A stretch of DNA of 64,000 nt from the NCBI RefSeq assembly GCF_001640805.2, contig NW_026115281.1, positions 1 to 64,000 of the forward strand. Direction: 5' to 3'. The translations under genes and the position numbers were made by a program. Under the pieces are notes generated by a model. It was not told the origin of the DNA and ran no database searches. It saw only the letters and a list, made by a program, of their open reading frames with translations. The DNA comes from Lates calcarifer. Its lineage: Eukaryota > Chordata > Actinopteri > Centropomidae. Below, in pieces: positions 50,601 through 63,312 of the stretch (position 1 is the first letter of the stretch; each line of letters starts with the position of its first letter).

Positions 50601-50678
50601 GTGTTGTCCAACTGGGGACACCAGGAGTACACCTGCATGTACCGCTTCAGAGTACACGGGATGCCAAGTGACGACTGA
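38477..50678 (+). CDS. sun1: SUN domain-containing protein 1
   Basis: Inner nuclear membrane half of the LINC complex, which binds KASH proteins in the perinuclear space. Exons: 38477-38562, 39204-39380, 39568-39764, 39852-39878, 40144-40426, 40831-40941, 41313-41330, 41418-41570 (or to 41506), 43212-43292, 44252-44365, 45268-45349, 45876-45993 and 46076-46127. Then 46273-46517, 46603-46872, 47176-47268, 47416-47486, 47586-47730, 47823-48113, 48396-48480, 48556-48671, 49291-49458, 49550-49642 and 50562-50678. N-terminal matches are MSRRSLRL and DTFWG; CKDC and DDCK lie further in. Then come hydrophobic stretches, a coiled-coil region (exons from 46603) and a full SUN domain ending FRVHG. The wording of the SUN domain (ALESGGGSILSTRCS, PLWYFSQSP) favours SUN1 over SUN2. 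The first exon (MSDEDEDLQSWGW) is a tentative choice. One frame break lies in exon 40144-40426. Exons from 40831 to 44365 are probably alternative. Confidence 0.9.
40498..40790 (-). mobile_element. Degenerate Tc1-like repeat copy
   Basis: It starts at gatgagccaaaacattatgg and continues with ccaaaacagctccagcctgc and gacctctgaaggtgtcctg. It also has tttcaagtcctgtaaggtg. These are the reverse of the family seen at 44783-45102. It is short, without open frames, and lies in a sun1 intron. Confidence 0.6.
41955..42835. repeat. Highly diverged minisatellite in sun1 intron
   Basis: About 0.9 kb of loosely repeated phrases, such as gacccctagaacc, ccactagaacctcc, cctccagaactc and tgacccctagaactccc. 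Spacing is irregular, at roughly 25-40 bp. Copies are too divergent to define one unit by eye. No open frame spans it. Confidence 0.6.
44783..45102. mobile_element. Non-autonomous Tc1-like element with terminal inverted repeats
   Basis: About 320 bp bounded by actgatcagccccaacatta at the left and taatgttgtggttgatcagt at the right, which are imperfect inverted repeats. The interior keeps scraps of a fish Tc1-like repeat (ctcctccagatccaaatctg, ccatggaggccaccaccc, cacaatattagggaggtgg). It lies in a sun1 intron just upstream of exon 45268. Confidence 0.75.
49873..50105 (+). mobile_element. Teleost retroelement (SINE or LINE 3' end)
   Basis: Known fish repeat phrases occur in order: gactgatcaactgtccggtt, tctgcctcttaaaggaagtt, ttgctcatggtggatttgtt and gcgctatataaataaaat. 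It ends in an ATTGA-type tail repeat (attgaataaaattgaattga), typical of a retroposed 3' end. It lies in the last sun1 intron in sense orientation. Confidence 0.7.
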
Positions 50679-51315
50679 GGATACCACACAGCCTTAATGT
50701 CCAATTATTTAATACACAAACAGTGTGGAGATGATGGAGACACCATCAGCCACTTGCTGCTAATTGTGCCTGAGTAACTGTGGAGACTTAAATGACTCTG
50801 ATCAACAAAATTATCAGTGTTGTTTTGTATTTGTTGTGTTTGGAGGTCCTTTCTGCTGTTGGTTTTCTCACATTTTAGCGCATTTTTGTTTTTATTGGTC
50901 ACATTATCACAGTGCGGTCATGCAGCTGTGAGCAGTTTTAAAACCTGTCTGTTGCGTTCAAATACACTGTAAAAACTTCTTCAAATGAAGTGATCAGTCA
51001 AATATTCTGGTCCACAGCAACACATTTCATTTCCCCTGAATTTGATTCTCCAAAACCATCAGTGTAATGCCAGCTGTGTGTCTTGAGCTCACAGCTGCAG
51101 CGCTGAGCGATGATAATGTGCCTCTATAACTCATATCGAATGAAATGAGAAAGTTTTGCACGTATTTCTGTCCTGAGATTGATTGAAGACAAAGTTTTAT
51201 TTTTTATTTAGGATTCTTTGACTCCTTGTCAAGCGTGCAGGGGAACCGCTTTTTTTTTTACCTAATATATATATTTTTGTGGGTTTTTTATGTGTATTCA
51301 AGCTGAACATATCAG

Positions 51316-51321
51316 AATAAA
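51316..51321 (+). terminator. sun1: Polyadenylation signal of sun1
   Basis: AATAAA about 640 bp past the sun1 stop, followed by a long T run at 51338-51356. Confidence 0.65.
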
Positions 51322-51447
51322 GATGTGAAATGTGATTTTTTTTTTTTTTTTTTTTTCTAAAAGTCTGTCAAAAGGCAGTGAAGTGTTACTTTGGTCAAAC
51401 TGTGAAACAAAGATGAAACACCTGATTTGACTCCAAAAACTTTTTCA

Positions 51448-51453
51448 TTTATT
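51448..51453 (-). terminator. Polyadenylation signal of the SRCR receptor gene
   Basis: AATAAA on the minus strand, about 810 bp past the receptor's stop at 52265. It sits about 130 bp from the sun1 signal on the other strand, so the two transcripts converge. Confidence 0.55.
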
Positions 51454-52264
51454 GAGTTTCCTTTACCCAAAAAACAAATGACAACAAAAAAGAAATGGAA
51501 ATATTTCGGGTGAATGACACTTCTTTCCCTCAAACACTGATAGATATAAAAGGCAGATAAAAGATTAAAAAAAAAAGATTTAAACTGTATAAAAACTGGA
51601 AGGACTTATTTCTCCACATCAGACCATAAAATTGTTGAAAGTTACAGCTAGTCACACTATAGCTGTTAATAATGACTAAATACAGCTATTTACAGATAAT
51701 CAAGGTTTTGTTAGACTCATGGAGATGTATGAGCCAGACTCTTTTAAGAATCATTTCAAGGATTTGTTTTTCCTTCTTGAAGTCAAGAGACCGAACCTTT
51801 AGAGAGTTCATCAGGGATGAAGTGGTGAAGAGCCAGTCCACTGCTGTGCTGCTGCTAAATCTGAGGATCAGCGATCACTTTTCTCAGGTAGGAGGAAAAA
51901 TATGATACTTGTATGGTGCTCTCAGTCCACAGGTGTTATTCCCATATCCCTTTGAAAGCATTCTCACTTGACTTTGATGGTGTAAACTTGTAAAACAGTA
52001 CTGTGATGCCTCTTAATACTGAGCGGCAACAACCACAACCGAGAGGAGACATAAAACAAAGTTCATTTTCTTCCTGAGTAGTTTTTCCTGCAGGAGTTTC
52101 AGTGACACCTGAGTAAAAATGACAGATCATTGACTGAGTTAATGGACTACGAGTGAACACCAAGAACGTTTTGTGAGATCTAAAGAAAGTTTCTTGGGAT
52201 CTTGGATTAGTACATCTTTTGTTTTTAAATCTTCAGTTTTTTTGAGATGATTTCCTTAGAGGTC

Positions 52265-55200
52265 CTACTCTGCTGCCTGGACTCCTTCAGCTCTGGACAG
52301 AACATCCAGCTCCATGTTCTCCTGTGGGCCTGGCTTCTGCCCCCTGGTGGCCTGGAGAGACATGGCAGCACACAGATCTGAGTTACAGCTTCATCATGTC
52401 TTCAGTTCAACATACACAAGCTGAGTGCTTCATGTCAGACAGTCCTCTGGTCAACAAAGATGGTCGGTACCTTCCAGATGAAATAGATGACAGCGTTCAC
52501 CGACAGCAGACTCAGCGGCAGGACGACCAGTCTGATGATAAGAGCTGTTAGATCTGATGAAACACATTCAGTCGTCACATTAGATCACATGACATCATGA
52601 GTACAACAGCTCCCATTAAACAGAAACTTCAGTGACGCTGAATCCTCCAAAGTCTCTGAAGTGATTTTAACATGTAGCTGTTTGATTCAGTTCTTAGAGG
52701 AATGAGGTTGTCTGATCTGTTTACTGATGATGTTGGACAGACACATTTATATAAAGCTGGTTTGAAGGAATGAATTAAAGCCTGAATTAAATGTTATTTA
52801 TTTCTTAATAACATCAATAAACATCTTTAAATTGGACTCATCTAATTTTACTTCAGGTCCCATGATTCCATGTGTTGGACCTGGTGTCTGAGCTGGACTC
52901 TGTGCTTCAGCTCACCTGAGACAGTGAGGGACAGCCGACGGCTCTCAGAGGAGAAGTTATGAGAAAACACGTAGACGTGATAAACACAGGTGTAGTCTCC
53001 TTGGTGGGCGGGCTCTGCAGCAGGAAACAGGAAGTGGGCGGAGTGATTGACAGCTGACAGGGTGTAGTTGTGCGTTGTGTTGGAGGAGGTGAAGGTGAGC
53101 TGGAAGAAGCCTCCTGGGTACTGTGGCTGGATGGAGCAGCTGATGGTGAAGTTGAAGCCCCTGAACACACCTGAATACCCCTGCTGCTGGGCCTTGGAGA
53201 CCCCGTCCATGGAGGAGGACACTGAGATGACTGGCTGAACCAGCAGGTCTGTAAACAGAGAGATGATTGGCTGAACCTCCTGCTGTGGAAAGCTGTCTGT
53301 CACACTGGGGTAGATCAGCTACAGCTGGGGCAACTAAACTCTGACACCTCCTTCCTGTGGGGAGCTGTGGGTGGTGCTGAACTGATTTAGTTATTGTTTG
53401 TAAAGTGGGTGTGAGTGAACCACAGCAGGTCACTTAAAGCAGCAGATTCTCACATTTTTCAAGCAGTGACCCTCCAGAAACAAGCTAGCATCTCTAACAT
53501 TTAGGACACTGTTGTCCTACACTGGCAGTTCAGAAATATTAATCACTGATGGACTTACCTGAGCAGATGACTTCCAGGATGAAGAAAGATGAACGTGAAG
53601 ATAAACACTCCCTCAGGGTAGATCCAGACTGAACACAGTCAGAGCTGATCCACCACACAGACCCATCAATGGATTCCTTTCCTGTTGAAACAGCAGAGCC
53701 ACAGTTCAGCTCTCTACAGATTACAGCTGCTGCCTTCAGGGTCCAGTCAGAGTCAGCCACTGGTCTCCACTCTCCTTGTTTCACCTGCAGTGTACCTGCA
53801 CAGCGACTGGCTCCTCCCACCAACCTGACAGGCTCTGAACACAAAGAAGAGAGTCATCAGTAAAACAAGTAAAGTGAGTTTGATTCAGAACAGAAATGAA
53901 GCAAATCAAAGCTGCAGCTCCACTTCTACCTGAGCAGGTGAGTCCAACAGCTTTACCAGGTGAGCAGGTGGTTCTAGCTGAGCCTGAGCTTCTACAGTCC
54001 AGGAGAGCAGACTCTTGGCCTCCACACTGGAACTCTTTGGTCCACACTGGAGCCTCCACTTCTCCATAGAGCGCCCCCTGGAGGACTGAAGGAGCCCCAC
54101 AGCCAAGCTCCCTACAGACCACCTCTGCATCCTGCAGGTCAAAGTCAGCTTCACACACTGAGGACCACCACTGGTTAGACTGGTGAGTCTTCACCTCCAG
54201 TCTGCCTGAACACAGACTGGTCCCATTCACCAGCCTGACAGAGTCTGCAGACAGACAGACAGACAGACAGACAGAGAGAGAGAGAGAGAGAGAGACAATT
54301 TAACATCAATGTTTGAAAACATTAACTTTCCTCTTACTGCTAACCTACACAGTCATCCTTGTCCTAGTAATATTTGAGTTTCTGCTTTTGTACTGCTTTG
54401 GTGAGTTGGATCAGGTGGTGGAGAGTGCTGGACAGACCAGATAAATCCAGATTTGTAGTGAGGATGATCTGAGAATATTTGGTGGAGGTCCCTGCCTGTG
54501 GGGTCTTCAAATCCCACCTCCCTCCTGCATGCCTGTGGAGGTTGAGGACATGAAATCTGAATGGACCATGTTCAAAACCTCCACTGTGGAGGCAGCTGCT
54601 TAGAGTTTGTTGGTGCAAGTCCTGTCTTGTTTGTGGACCTCTGGATTATTTCTCTAGTTTTTGTAGATGATGTTCTGTTCTGAAGAGGATAGGATGAGAG
54701 TCGTCATCTCCAAGTCTGAGGCCACAGTCCTCTGCCAGAAAACAGTGGACTCTTCAGTCTTGGTTTTGGAGTGAGCTGCTGCACCAGGTGAAGGAGCTCA
54801 AGTACCTCAAGGTCTTGTTGACAAGAGAGAGTAAGACGGAGCATGAGGTTTACAGGTGGATCAGCATCAGCAGGAATGTGGATGTTGTACCAGACTGTTG
54901 TGGTGAAGAAGAAGCTGAGCCTGAAAGCAACACTTTAAATTTATCAGCTGATCTATGGTCGAGCTTTGGGTAGAGACTGAAAGAATGAGATCACAGATAC
55001 AAGAGACCAAAATGAGTTTCCTCCATAGGGTGTCTGAGCTCAGTGTTAGAGACAGGATAAGGAGCTCAGATATCTGGAGGGAGGTTGGACTAGAGCTGCT
55101 GCTCCTTTGTGTCAGAAGGATCCAGCTGAGGTGATTCAGGAACCTGATTAGGTTCCCTCCTCGACACCTCCCTCTGGGGCCCATGTCCAACTGGTAGGAA

Positions 55201-58200
55201 ACCCCCGGGTAAGCCCAGGACATGTTGGAGGGATTATACATCTCATCTGGCCTAGGAGCGCATCTGGATCTCCCAGGAGGAGCTGAAGGACATTGCTGAG
55301 GAGAAAGATGTCTGGGTTACCTTGATCAAAGTGCTAACACAAATGACATGAAAGAATAACAATAGAGATTAATGTGCAGGGAGAAGACGATGAGTTACTG
55401 AACTTTAAAACTACTTGATGCAGTTTACCATTGTGCTTTGTGTTTCATTACAGGAGGTAGAGTGTACTCATCACTGTGTATGATGTGAAACAGTAGGCTG
55501 TTCCTCACTGACATTTGTATTGAGGAAGTCACGTACACAGGAGGTTTGACATTAGTACAGTCTGTAAGGTCTGATGGTGGAAAACAGTGAGTTTGAAACA
55601 TAAATATCCACATATGTTGCTGAGCAGATCGCTGTGTCTCAACATCTTCTACTAAATAAGGAGATCAAGTTATGAACTGAGAACATGTCACTGTGACAGA
55701 GAAAGAAACAAACTGTAAACATTTCTGTCACAGGTGATGTCACTGATAGGCTTACCTGAACAGGTGACTTCCAGGATGGACATAGCGACACCCATTGAAA
55801 GACACTCCCTCAGGTCATATCCAGACTGAACACAACCACGTCTGATCCACCATACAAACCTCTCTGATGATTTTTCTTTCCTTCCAGTTGAAACAGCAGA
55901 GCCACAGTCCAGCTGTCTACAGACTACAGCTGCTGCCTTCAGGGTCCAGTCAGAGTCAGCCACTGGTCTCCACTCTCCTAGTTTCACCTGCAGTGTACCT
56001 GCACAGCGACTGGCTCCTCCCACCAACCTGACAGGCTCTGAACACAAAGAAGAGAGTCATCAGTAAAACAAGTAAAGTGAGTTTGATTAGAACAGAAATG
56101 AAGCAAATCAAAGCTGCAGCTCCACTTCTACCTGAGCAGGTGAGTCCAACAGCTTTACCAGGTGAGCAGGTGGTTCTAGCTGAGCCTGAGCTTCTACAGT
56201 CCAGGAGAGCAGACTCTTGGCCTCCACACTGGAACTCTTTGGTCCACACTGGAGCCTCCACTTCTCCATAGAGCGCCCCCTGGAGGACTGAAGGAGCCCC
56301 ACAGCCAAGCTCCCTACAGACCACCTCTGCATCCTGCAGGTCAAAGTCAGCTTCACACACTGAGGACCACCACTGGTTAGACTGGTGAGTCTTCACCTCC
56401 AGTCTGCCTGAACACAGACTGGTCCCATTCACCAGCCTGACAGAGTCTGCAGACAGACAGACAGACAGAGAAAGGGAGAGAGAGAGAATTTAAAAAGAAC
56501 CATCATTTTCCATTATGTAAACCTTTAAATCATTGACCCTTAAAGCAACGTACAGTTCAGGTCTTGACTCCAGACTGAAGTCAACCAACAATCTGGACCA
56601 GAGGCATTGCTAGGCATAAAGCTCTATGGGGGGCAAAGTGCCCCCAGCAGCCCCCCACCCCCACCCCCTCCCACCCCCCACCGCTTTGTGTTTCATTAAA
56701 GGAGGTAGAGTGTTGTGCTAATCACTGTGTATAAGATAAGATAATCCTTTATTAGTCCCACATCTGGGAAATTGCGGTGGCAGCAGGCTAAGAAAAATAT
56801 TCCAGACATCCCTCTCCCCAGCTGTTTTCCAGTTCCTTCTGCAGGATCCCAAGGCGTTCCCAGACCATATGAGATATCTAATCCCTCCAGCCAGTTCTGG
56901 GTCTACCTCTACCCTGAGGTCTCCTCCTGTTGGATGTACCTGGAAACCCTCCAACAGAAGGTTCCCAGGAGGCATCACCTTGTCTCTAAGGCTGACCCTC
57001 ACTACCCATAGTTCATGACCATAGGTGAAAGTTGCAACATGGATTGACTGGTAAATCAAGAGCTTTGCCTTCTGGCTCAGCTCCCTCTTCACCACAATGG
57101 TCCGCTACAACATCTGCATTACTGCTGACACTGCACCAATCTGCCTGTTGAACTCCCACCCGTCTGAACTTTTGCTCATCAACAAGACCCCGAGGTACTC
57201 AAACTCCTTCACTTGGGGCAGCAACCCTCCCCCACCTGGAGGGAACAATCCACTGTTTTCCAGCAGAGAATCATGGTCTCAGACTTGGAGGTGCTGACTC
57301 TCATGATGACTGCTTCACAATCGGCTTCAAACCATACCAGTGCACGCTGAAGATCATGGTCTGATGAAGCCCACAGAACCATATCATCTGCAAAGAGCAG
57401 CGATGCACTCCTGATGTTCCTGAACCAGACAGACTCATCACCTTGGCTGCACCTTGAAATCCTGTCCGTGAATATCACAAACAGGATCAGAGACAAGGGG
57501 CAACCTCAGTGGAGCCCAACACCGACTGAAAACGTTGGTCAACAACAGTGAGTTTGAAACATAAATATCCACATATGTTGCTGAGCAGATCGCTGTGTCT
57601 CAACATCTTCTACTAAATAAGGAGATCAAGTTATGAACTGAGAACATGTCACTGTGACAGAGAAAGAAACAAACTGTAAACATCTCTATCACAGGTTATG
57701 TTGCTGATTAACTGCTTACCTGAACAGGTGATTTCCAGGGTGTAGTAATAGTAAACTGATTGTGAACACTCAGTCAGGGCATATCCAGACTCAAAACAGT
57801 CATGTGTGATATTTGTTGGGAATTTGTCATCTTTAATGGACTTCTTTCTTCCTGTTGAAACAGCAGAGCCACAGTCCAGCTGTCTACAGACTACAGCTGC
57901 TGCCTTTCAGGGTCCAGCGAAAGTCATCCACTGGTCTCCACTCTCCTCGTTTCACCTGCAGTGTACCTGCACAGCGACTGGCTCCTCCCACCAACCTGAC
58001 AGGCTCTGAACACAAAGAAGAGAGTCATCAGTAAAACAAGTAAAGTGAGTTTGATTAGAACAGAAATGAAGCAAATCAAAGCTGCAGCTCCACTTCTACC
58101 TGAGCAGGTGAGTCCAACAGCTTTACCAGGTGAGCAGGTGGTTCTAGCTGAGCCTGAGCTTCTACAGTCCAGGAGAGCAGACTCTTGGCCTCCACACTGG

Positions 58201-59180
58201 AACTCTTTGGTCCACATTGGAGCCTCCACTTCTCCATAGAGCGCCCCCTGGAGGACTGAAGGAGCCCCGCAGCCAAGCTCCCTACAGACCACCTCTGCAT
58301 CCTGCAGGTCAAAGTCAGCTTCACACACTGAGGACCACCACTGGTTAGACTGGTGAGTCTTCACCTCCAGTCTGCCTGAACACAGACTGGTCCCATTCAC
58401 CAGCCTGACAGAGTCTGCAGACAGACAGACAGACAGACATTACATCATGGCTTCAAATGGCCTGTGGGATACCTAGGTACTTGTAGCTGTCCTGTATGTC
58501 TGCTATCCTGTCCTCTAGTAACTCCACCCCTACCAGGTTTGTGCACACTGAACTAGAAATCACCTGAACATTTTTCAAAAACAGAGCATAATTTTTCAAT
58601 ATCTGGAAAATACTTAATTACAAAAAAGTCCTTAAAAGTCATGAACACCAAGTCAAAGTCAGGTCTTTTATTCTTTTCAGTCAATCAAGTCTGAATTCCT
58701 AAAATTTCTGTCTTAAGTCTGACTTACCTGTTGATTGGTGGTTTCCTTCAGCCCAGAGCCCTGAGGAGAAAATCGGAAAAGAAACATCCATATGAAGCAG
58801 CAGCAGTTCAGAGCTCAGTGAAAACACACATCCATTATTCTCAGATATCATAATGATTATTTTCATCATCAGTTAAGCTGTCGCTTATTTTCTTGATTAA
58901 CCGATTAGCCCATGAAATGTTAAATGAATTGTCATTAAAAAGGGGGATTTACAGTGTCTCTGAGGTCCTGTCTTCAGTTAAATACCAGACGATCAGGAGT
59001 TGAACTGAAGACTCTTCACTGTATTTTACTGCTCGAGTTTCCTCTGACTGAAGTTTAGTGACTTTGATTCAGTGTTTTTTCTCTGTGGTTCTGAACCATC
59101 CATCATTAAAGCAGAGTCCTACCTGAGCTCCACAGCAGCAGCAGCAGCAGCAGGTGATCCATGTCCAGGTGAACGTCCAT
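52265..59180 (-). CDS. SRCR-domain and Ig-like membrane receptor
   Basis: Eleven exons: 59123-59180 (signal peptide with seven leucines), 58728-58760, then SRCR pairs 58100-58414 + 57720-58005, 56132-56446 + 55756-56037, and 53930-54244 + 53559-53834, an Ig-like exon 52916-53248, a transmembrane exon 52471-52553, and a tail 52265-52351. Less one extra base, they give 793 residues. Each first SRCR domain has eight cysteines (for example VCREL, GCG, LDCRS, LTCSG); each partner has fewer. The Ig-like segment has paired cysteines (TISCS, DYTCVY) and N-glycosylation sites. The membrane segment is RLVVLPLSLLSVNAVIYFIW. The tail (ending GVQAAE) shows no ITAM or ITIM. The architecture resembles CD163/M130-like or DMBT1-like fish scavenger receptors, probably for innate recognition. 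The orthologue is unclear, so no symbol is given. The first partner exon has a frame break near 57905. Confidence 0.88.
54245..54295. repeat. GACA/GA microsatellite beside SRCR exon
   Basis: Runs of gaca and ga directly upstream (gene sense) of the SRCR exon ending at 54244. Related runs adjoin the other two copies at 56447-56485 and 58415-58440, showing that the duplicated unit included this intron end. Confidence 0.9.
54360..55330 (+). mobile_element. Degenerate non-LTR retrotransposon fragment, plus strand
   Basis: Decayed reverse-transcriptase-type LINE sequence. It includes ccaagtctgaggccacagtc, aggtgaaggagctcaagtac, gtgtctgagctcagtgttag and ggatccagctgaggtgattc. These match the 3' half of the same LINE type seen at 56720-57540, but on the other strand. 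Many stops interrupt it. It lies in an SRCR gene intron. Confidence 0.7.
55435..55755. repeat. Duplicated intron segment, copy at B2
   Basis: Nearly identical over about 165 bp to 57543-57712 (agtgagtttgaaacataaat through aaactgtaaacat). Its other end (gtgctttgtgtttcatta, ggaggtagagtg) matches 56683-56712. It therefore belongs to the same tandem duplication as the SRCR exon pairs. Confidence 0.85.
56625..56685. repeat. C-rich low-complexity tract
   Basis: Runs of C broken by single A or T (gccccccacccccaccccct) in an SRCR gene intron. Confidence 0.8.
56720..57540 (-). mobile_element. 5'-truncated LINE with reverse transcriptase remnant
   Basis: On the minus strand the sequence encodes SASLLFADDMVLWASSDHD, which includes the FADD reverse-transcriptase core. 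It goes on to DCEAVIMRVSTSKSETMILC, then VVKRELSQKAKLLIYQSI and GHELWVV, and ends with ERDVWNIFLSLLPP. The 3' end, at the low coordinate, has short tandem ATAAG units (ataagataagataatccttt). Frame changes and stops show that it is inactive. It is a common teleost non-LTR type; I do not assign the clade. Confidence 0.85.
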
Positions 59181-59219
59181 CTCTGTTTGTCTGTCCTTGG
59201 ACCGCTGGACTGGTTGTCT

Positions 59220-60600
59220 GCTCCTGAGTTAACCAGTTATTTCTATCCTTTATCTCCTCATCAGTCAACTCATTAGAAATTTATCAGAACGGAAGCCAAT
59301 AATAAACCACGGATTAAAGGGTGAGTTCACAGCTTTTAATGGAGACATTTTACATTTGACTATGTGGAAACAAGTAAAAAAGAACAAGAGTCAAGCTGTA
59401 TCCCACAGCTAATGACAAAAACAATACGTTTACATCCCCCTGTAGTTCCAAAACTTTGAGCGTGATGTTAACCCCCAAAATAGAAATAGGAGGACTGACA
59501 AAATCCACAAATCTTCCATTTTTTATTACTTTTTTCATGTTGCATGTCCCATCGTCCCGTTATCAATCATTTTTGACTAATGACAAAATGGGAGAATGGG
59601 AGGTGTTCAGGAGCACAGCTAATTTCTTCACAACCCATCTGACCCATCTGAATCTACAAATGTCAGTGACACAAGAGGAAATGTCAGACGACCTCCAGAG
59701 TCAGTCGGATATATAATTCCATCCATTCAATAGATGTTGGGATATTTCAGTCTGGACTCAGGTGGTGGACTAACAGACCCACATGGATCTGTAGAGCTGT
59801 TGGTCAAAAATTGGGAGAACTGGATTTTAAAGGGTTAAGTTTAAGAGGCTGTTTGACAGAGTTACAGGAAGTGTCTCATATCGCCTTTATTTAAAAGTGT
59901 TTCGCAACTATCAGTCCTCTATATGTGGCTGTGTGCAGTCTGAGGTTGCCATGGTGACAGAAGTATAATGAATAATCTCCCATCAGCTGCTCCAGTGTTT
60001 CCTCAGGCTCAGTCCTGTCTCAGAAAACATCACTTGACACAACCTGATGAAGAGATAAAAGATGGAGAGGAAACATGACCACTGATGACGAGAGAGATGA
60101 CGATACACAGAGTTTCTGTTAAAAAGGTTTAGTCACAACTTTAACTGACATTTTACAAAGTTTATTATAGTTATTACAGACAGTGAACTCACCACAGGCG
60201 CTCAGCTGTCCTGCTGTTATTACAGACAGTGAACTAACTAAAGTTGTGGTAGAGATGTAAAACACAGTGGAGTAAGATTGTGTTGCTGAGCTGTATTTTT
60301 AAACATTTGTGAGATGACAAATGTTACAGTTATTTTGACTTAACCCAAAAGTTCTGGTTTCACTTCAGCTGTCAATGTCCTTTCAGTTACATGTGTAACT
60401 ATGGTTCTATGAATTCTGGATAAATGCTGGAGAACTGTGATAAATGGTAATGGTATGACACCAGAAACAATTGGTGCTATAATATTGAAAATATATGTTT
60501 TTTAAAAAAGGATTTAGTGTTAAATTACTCTTTAAAAAAATAAATGGATTGCCTGTTAGGTAGCCAGTCATTCAACAAAGAATGGGTGTAGTTATTAGGA
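59220..60600. other. Intergenic region, no gene seen
   Basis: Between the SRCR gene start and the phyhipl 3' end. It contains only short open frames without recognisable products, and a small local duplication around 60165-60235 (ttattacagacagtgaact twice). Confidence 0.5.
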
Positions 60601-60631
60601 GGTTAGCTGATTGTCCAGTCTAAAGATCCCG

Positions 60632-62658
<2,027 letters not shown>

Positions 62659-62659
62659 T

Positions 62660-63278
62660 CACACTCAGTTTAGATTCCCTTCACGTGAAGGGTAGCCCGA
62701 TCCCCTGCTACATCAAAAATTGACAGATGAGTCAAGCAGACCGCAACAAATTTTTTGAATGTGAAATCACTGCAGTCAAAGATCCAGCAACAGCTCAGTG
62801 TCAGAAACTTGTTTATCCTGAGGCTCACTGATGATGTAAGGAGATCATGTCGAACAGCAGTGTGGTGCTACTGATTCTGCTGTTAAAGCAGAGAGGGATT
62901 AACCCATTAAAGTTCAGAGTACACTGACCCCAACTCAAATTCCACATCGGATCCATGTCACATACCATCAAGGCAAAGAGCCTGAATGAAGACCATGAGA
63001 TACAGTTGCATGTTTGACCTTTTCACCCATTTCATTCGTTATTTATTTTTTCAGTCAGATCATTCTCAGTATTTACAGCCTGACGTTTACAAGTTGCCTT
63101 TTGGACCTCTGTTCATCACCTTGATTCTCTCCATACTTGCCTCTAGTTTTTTAGGAAACTATGAGGAAAGGAATTCTACCACAGTAACATGATGTAGAGG
63201 TTTCAGGCTGATTTAATGTGAATCCACCAGAGACAGATTTCTCTGTATCTGAGTCTCTGTTTGTTCCTCTGAATTCAC

Positions 63279-63312
<34 letters not shown>

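Noticed and set aside
46273..50678. Assignment to sun2
   Set aside because: The SUN domain wording (GGGSILSTRCS, WYFSQSP, LEHIPK) and the N-terminal DTFWG and DDCK segments match SUN1 rather than SUN2.
53906..54154. 82-residue ORF repeated identically at 56108 and 58076
   Set aside because: It is a second-frame shadow of the duplicated SRCR exon, not a separate gene.
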